NCBI GenBank assembly: GCA_900169235.1
Contig: FWCC01000356.1
Coordinates: 1-56,644 of the forward strand
Direction: 5' to 3'
Length of the DNA stretch: 56,644 nucleotides
DNA from: Zarea fungicola
Taxonomy: Eukaryota > Ascomycota > Sordariomycetes > Hypocreales > Cordycipitaceae
Below the pieces are notes generated by a model. That model was not told where the DNA came from. It was given only the letters and a program-made list of their open reading frames with translations, and did no database searches. Made by a program: the position numbers and the translations under genes. This document shows positions 55,346 to 56,644 of the stretch, one piece after another. The first letter of the stretch is position 1; each line of letters opens with the position of its first letter.

Positions 55346-56644
55346 CGATGTTGGTGATGCTGCGTCTGCTATGTATACGGCGGCGTCATGAGGAGGATGG
55401 AGGAATCTCGCGTCGAAACGCGTTTAGTGCGGGATGAAGGAAGCAATGAGCTATTAAACGCGGCTACCACCACATTTTACACGTTTTAATTGACGAATTA
55501 ATGCTGTTTTGGTGCACTGATATGATGGATTCTCACTTTCCGAATCATTCGCTTTGTTTGCTGGTGTTTTTCATGATCAAAGTAAGAGGACGAGCTGTTG
55601 GAGAATGCGCGGTGACGTTTCCGCAGAATGCCACTTAAATACCCATACTCACTGGTTGAGTCCTTAAAGGCAGCAGGTTTGGCGGTACTACACCAACCTC
55701 ACTTCTTTGCACCAAACAACAGCCAAATAGGTAAACAAATAAATTAAATCATCATGAAATACACACTTGGTCAAAATTTACAATGCAAGACATCAAATTC
55801 AAGCCGTCTTGTCTTTGGAGTTCGGTGATATCGCACTACCCTACAGCTTACTAATACACACTAGCGTTTCAAAGCGCCGTTTTCACCAGGAATGGCGCTT
55901 GGTGGTTTTTGACCTCTCAGCTTTTGTTTAGCCACAGCGACAGTCTTGTCCGGCCGTCATCGGGGCTCCTACACGAAATGGAAACTGCTCGCTACACCCC
56001 ACCATTTCATTGCCCAATATTCTTATTGAGCAGTCGGGTAAAATACAAAGCCTTAGGCGCCAGCCCAAATACTGTTACATTCATGCCAATCAAACCCTAA
56101 ATTTCGCTCTACTACCGATATCGATAAGGCTAGACCAATGTCAATGTAGGATGGGTTGCTTAAGATTTTAAGTATGTAACTTAAGTGAACGTGGGACATG
56201 CCCTTCGGCCATTAATTAAACATCTCCCAATCAAAACAGGGGCAGCAGCGCGAGATGAGCGCCGCCATGTTCAAAATAGGACAAGTGCGGACGAAATTTA
56301 TTTATTCCCCTGCATAGTTGCATTTATTATGAATTATCGGCGCTGCTAGATCTACAATCCTGCAGCTGCATAATATATCGAGTAGATGGGTGCGAACACA
56401 CCAACCTCACAACGATACATGGAATCATCGGAATTGAAATCGAAAAGTAGTTGTTGCTGGGGACTCGTCTGATGCGTGGAGATCAGACGGCTGTTGGTGC
56501 TTTGACTCGCCTCGCCTGTATTAGACATCAGTGTCTTTGCGGCTGACCCAGGATCAACAAGGTCGTGGCCCGCACAATTTCCTTTTCGCCCAACTTGAGC
56601 GGTGACGGGCACTATGATGGTACTACGCGTGATACCCACCACAT
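55346..56644. other. terminal region without supportable genes
   Basis: 1.3 kb upstream of RAD57. The first part must be the RAD57 promoter. A 96-codon minus-strand frame at 56352-56642 begins two bases from the window edge and could be the 3-prime end of a gene lying beyond it, but it shows no recognisable domain. Confidence 0.35.

Noticed and set aside
1..56644. tRNA or rRNA genes
   Set aside because: No T-arm (GGTTCGANTCC-like) or other structural RNA signature was found by eye; a tRNAscan/Infernal run would decide.

Overview
The window looks like nuclear DNA of a filamentous ascomycete (Pezizomycotina, most like Hypocreales). The signs are short 49-300 bp GT-AG introns with CTAAC/CTGAC-like branch sites, Zn2Cys6 regulators, a 2EXR protein, a STAND/NACHT receptor-like protein, and an AT-rich, TpA-rich block of ruined transposons typical of repeat-induced point mutation (RIP). 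The species is not identifiable from the sequence alone.

Layout. Bases 1 to about 5,500 are a gene-free AT-rich island holding at least two near-complete 1.87 kb Fot1/pogo-type DNA transposons placed tail to tail, plus fragments. Bases 6,214-16,640 hold conserved housekeeping genes: SEY1 (ER fusion GTPase), the RNase H2 catalytic subunit, the kinetochore protein Mif2/CENP-C, and a protein kinase. A 2EXR-domain protein (17.3-18.3 kb) and a cytosolic HSP70 (20.1-22.1 kb) follow.

Bases 23,054-33,190 look like an accessory metabolic mini-cluster: Zn2Cys6-like factor, flavin (Baeyer-Villiger type) monooxygenase, lipocalin-like protein, second Zn2Cys6 factor, and a metallo-beta-lactamase-fold hydrolase of the lactonase type. 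The two intergenic regions between divergent genes share CCGA half-sites spaced exactly 7 bp and a common GCCGARCACCG word. This suggests co-regulation by one zinc-cluster factor. Chemically, a BVMO (ketone to ester or lactone) next to a lactonase-like hydrolase is a plausible two-step route; the substrate is unknown. This is the best candidate for an undescribed system here.

A 9-bp minisatellite (33.6 kb) and a 1,212-residue STAND NTPase (34.2-37.9 kb) come next, then a small membrane-protein gene whose frame is broken by a 5-bp tandem duplication, and a six-exon PUF RNA-binding protein on the minus strand. A 5.9 kb interval without convincing genes follows, then RPC2 (Pol III second-largest subunit) and RAD57 in convergent orientation. 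The last 1.3 kb has no gene I can support. Exon boundaries were derived by hand from frame continuity, splice signals and remembered family conservation; no alignment was run.
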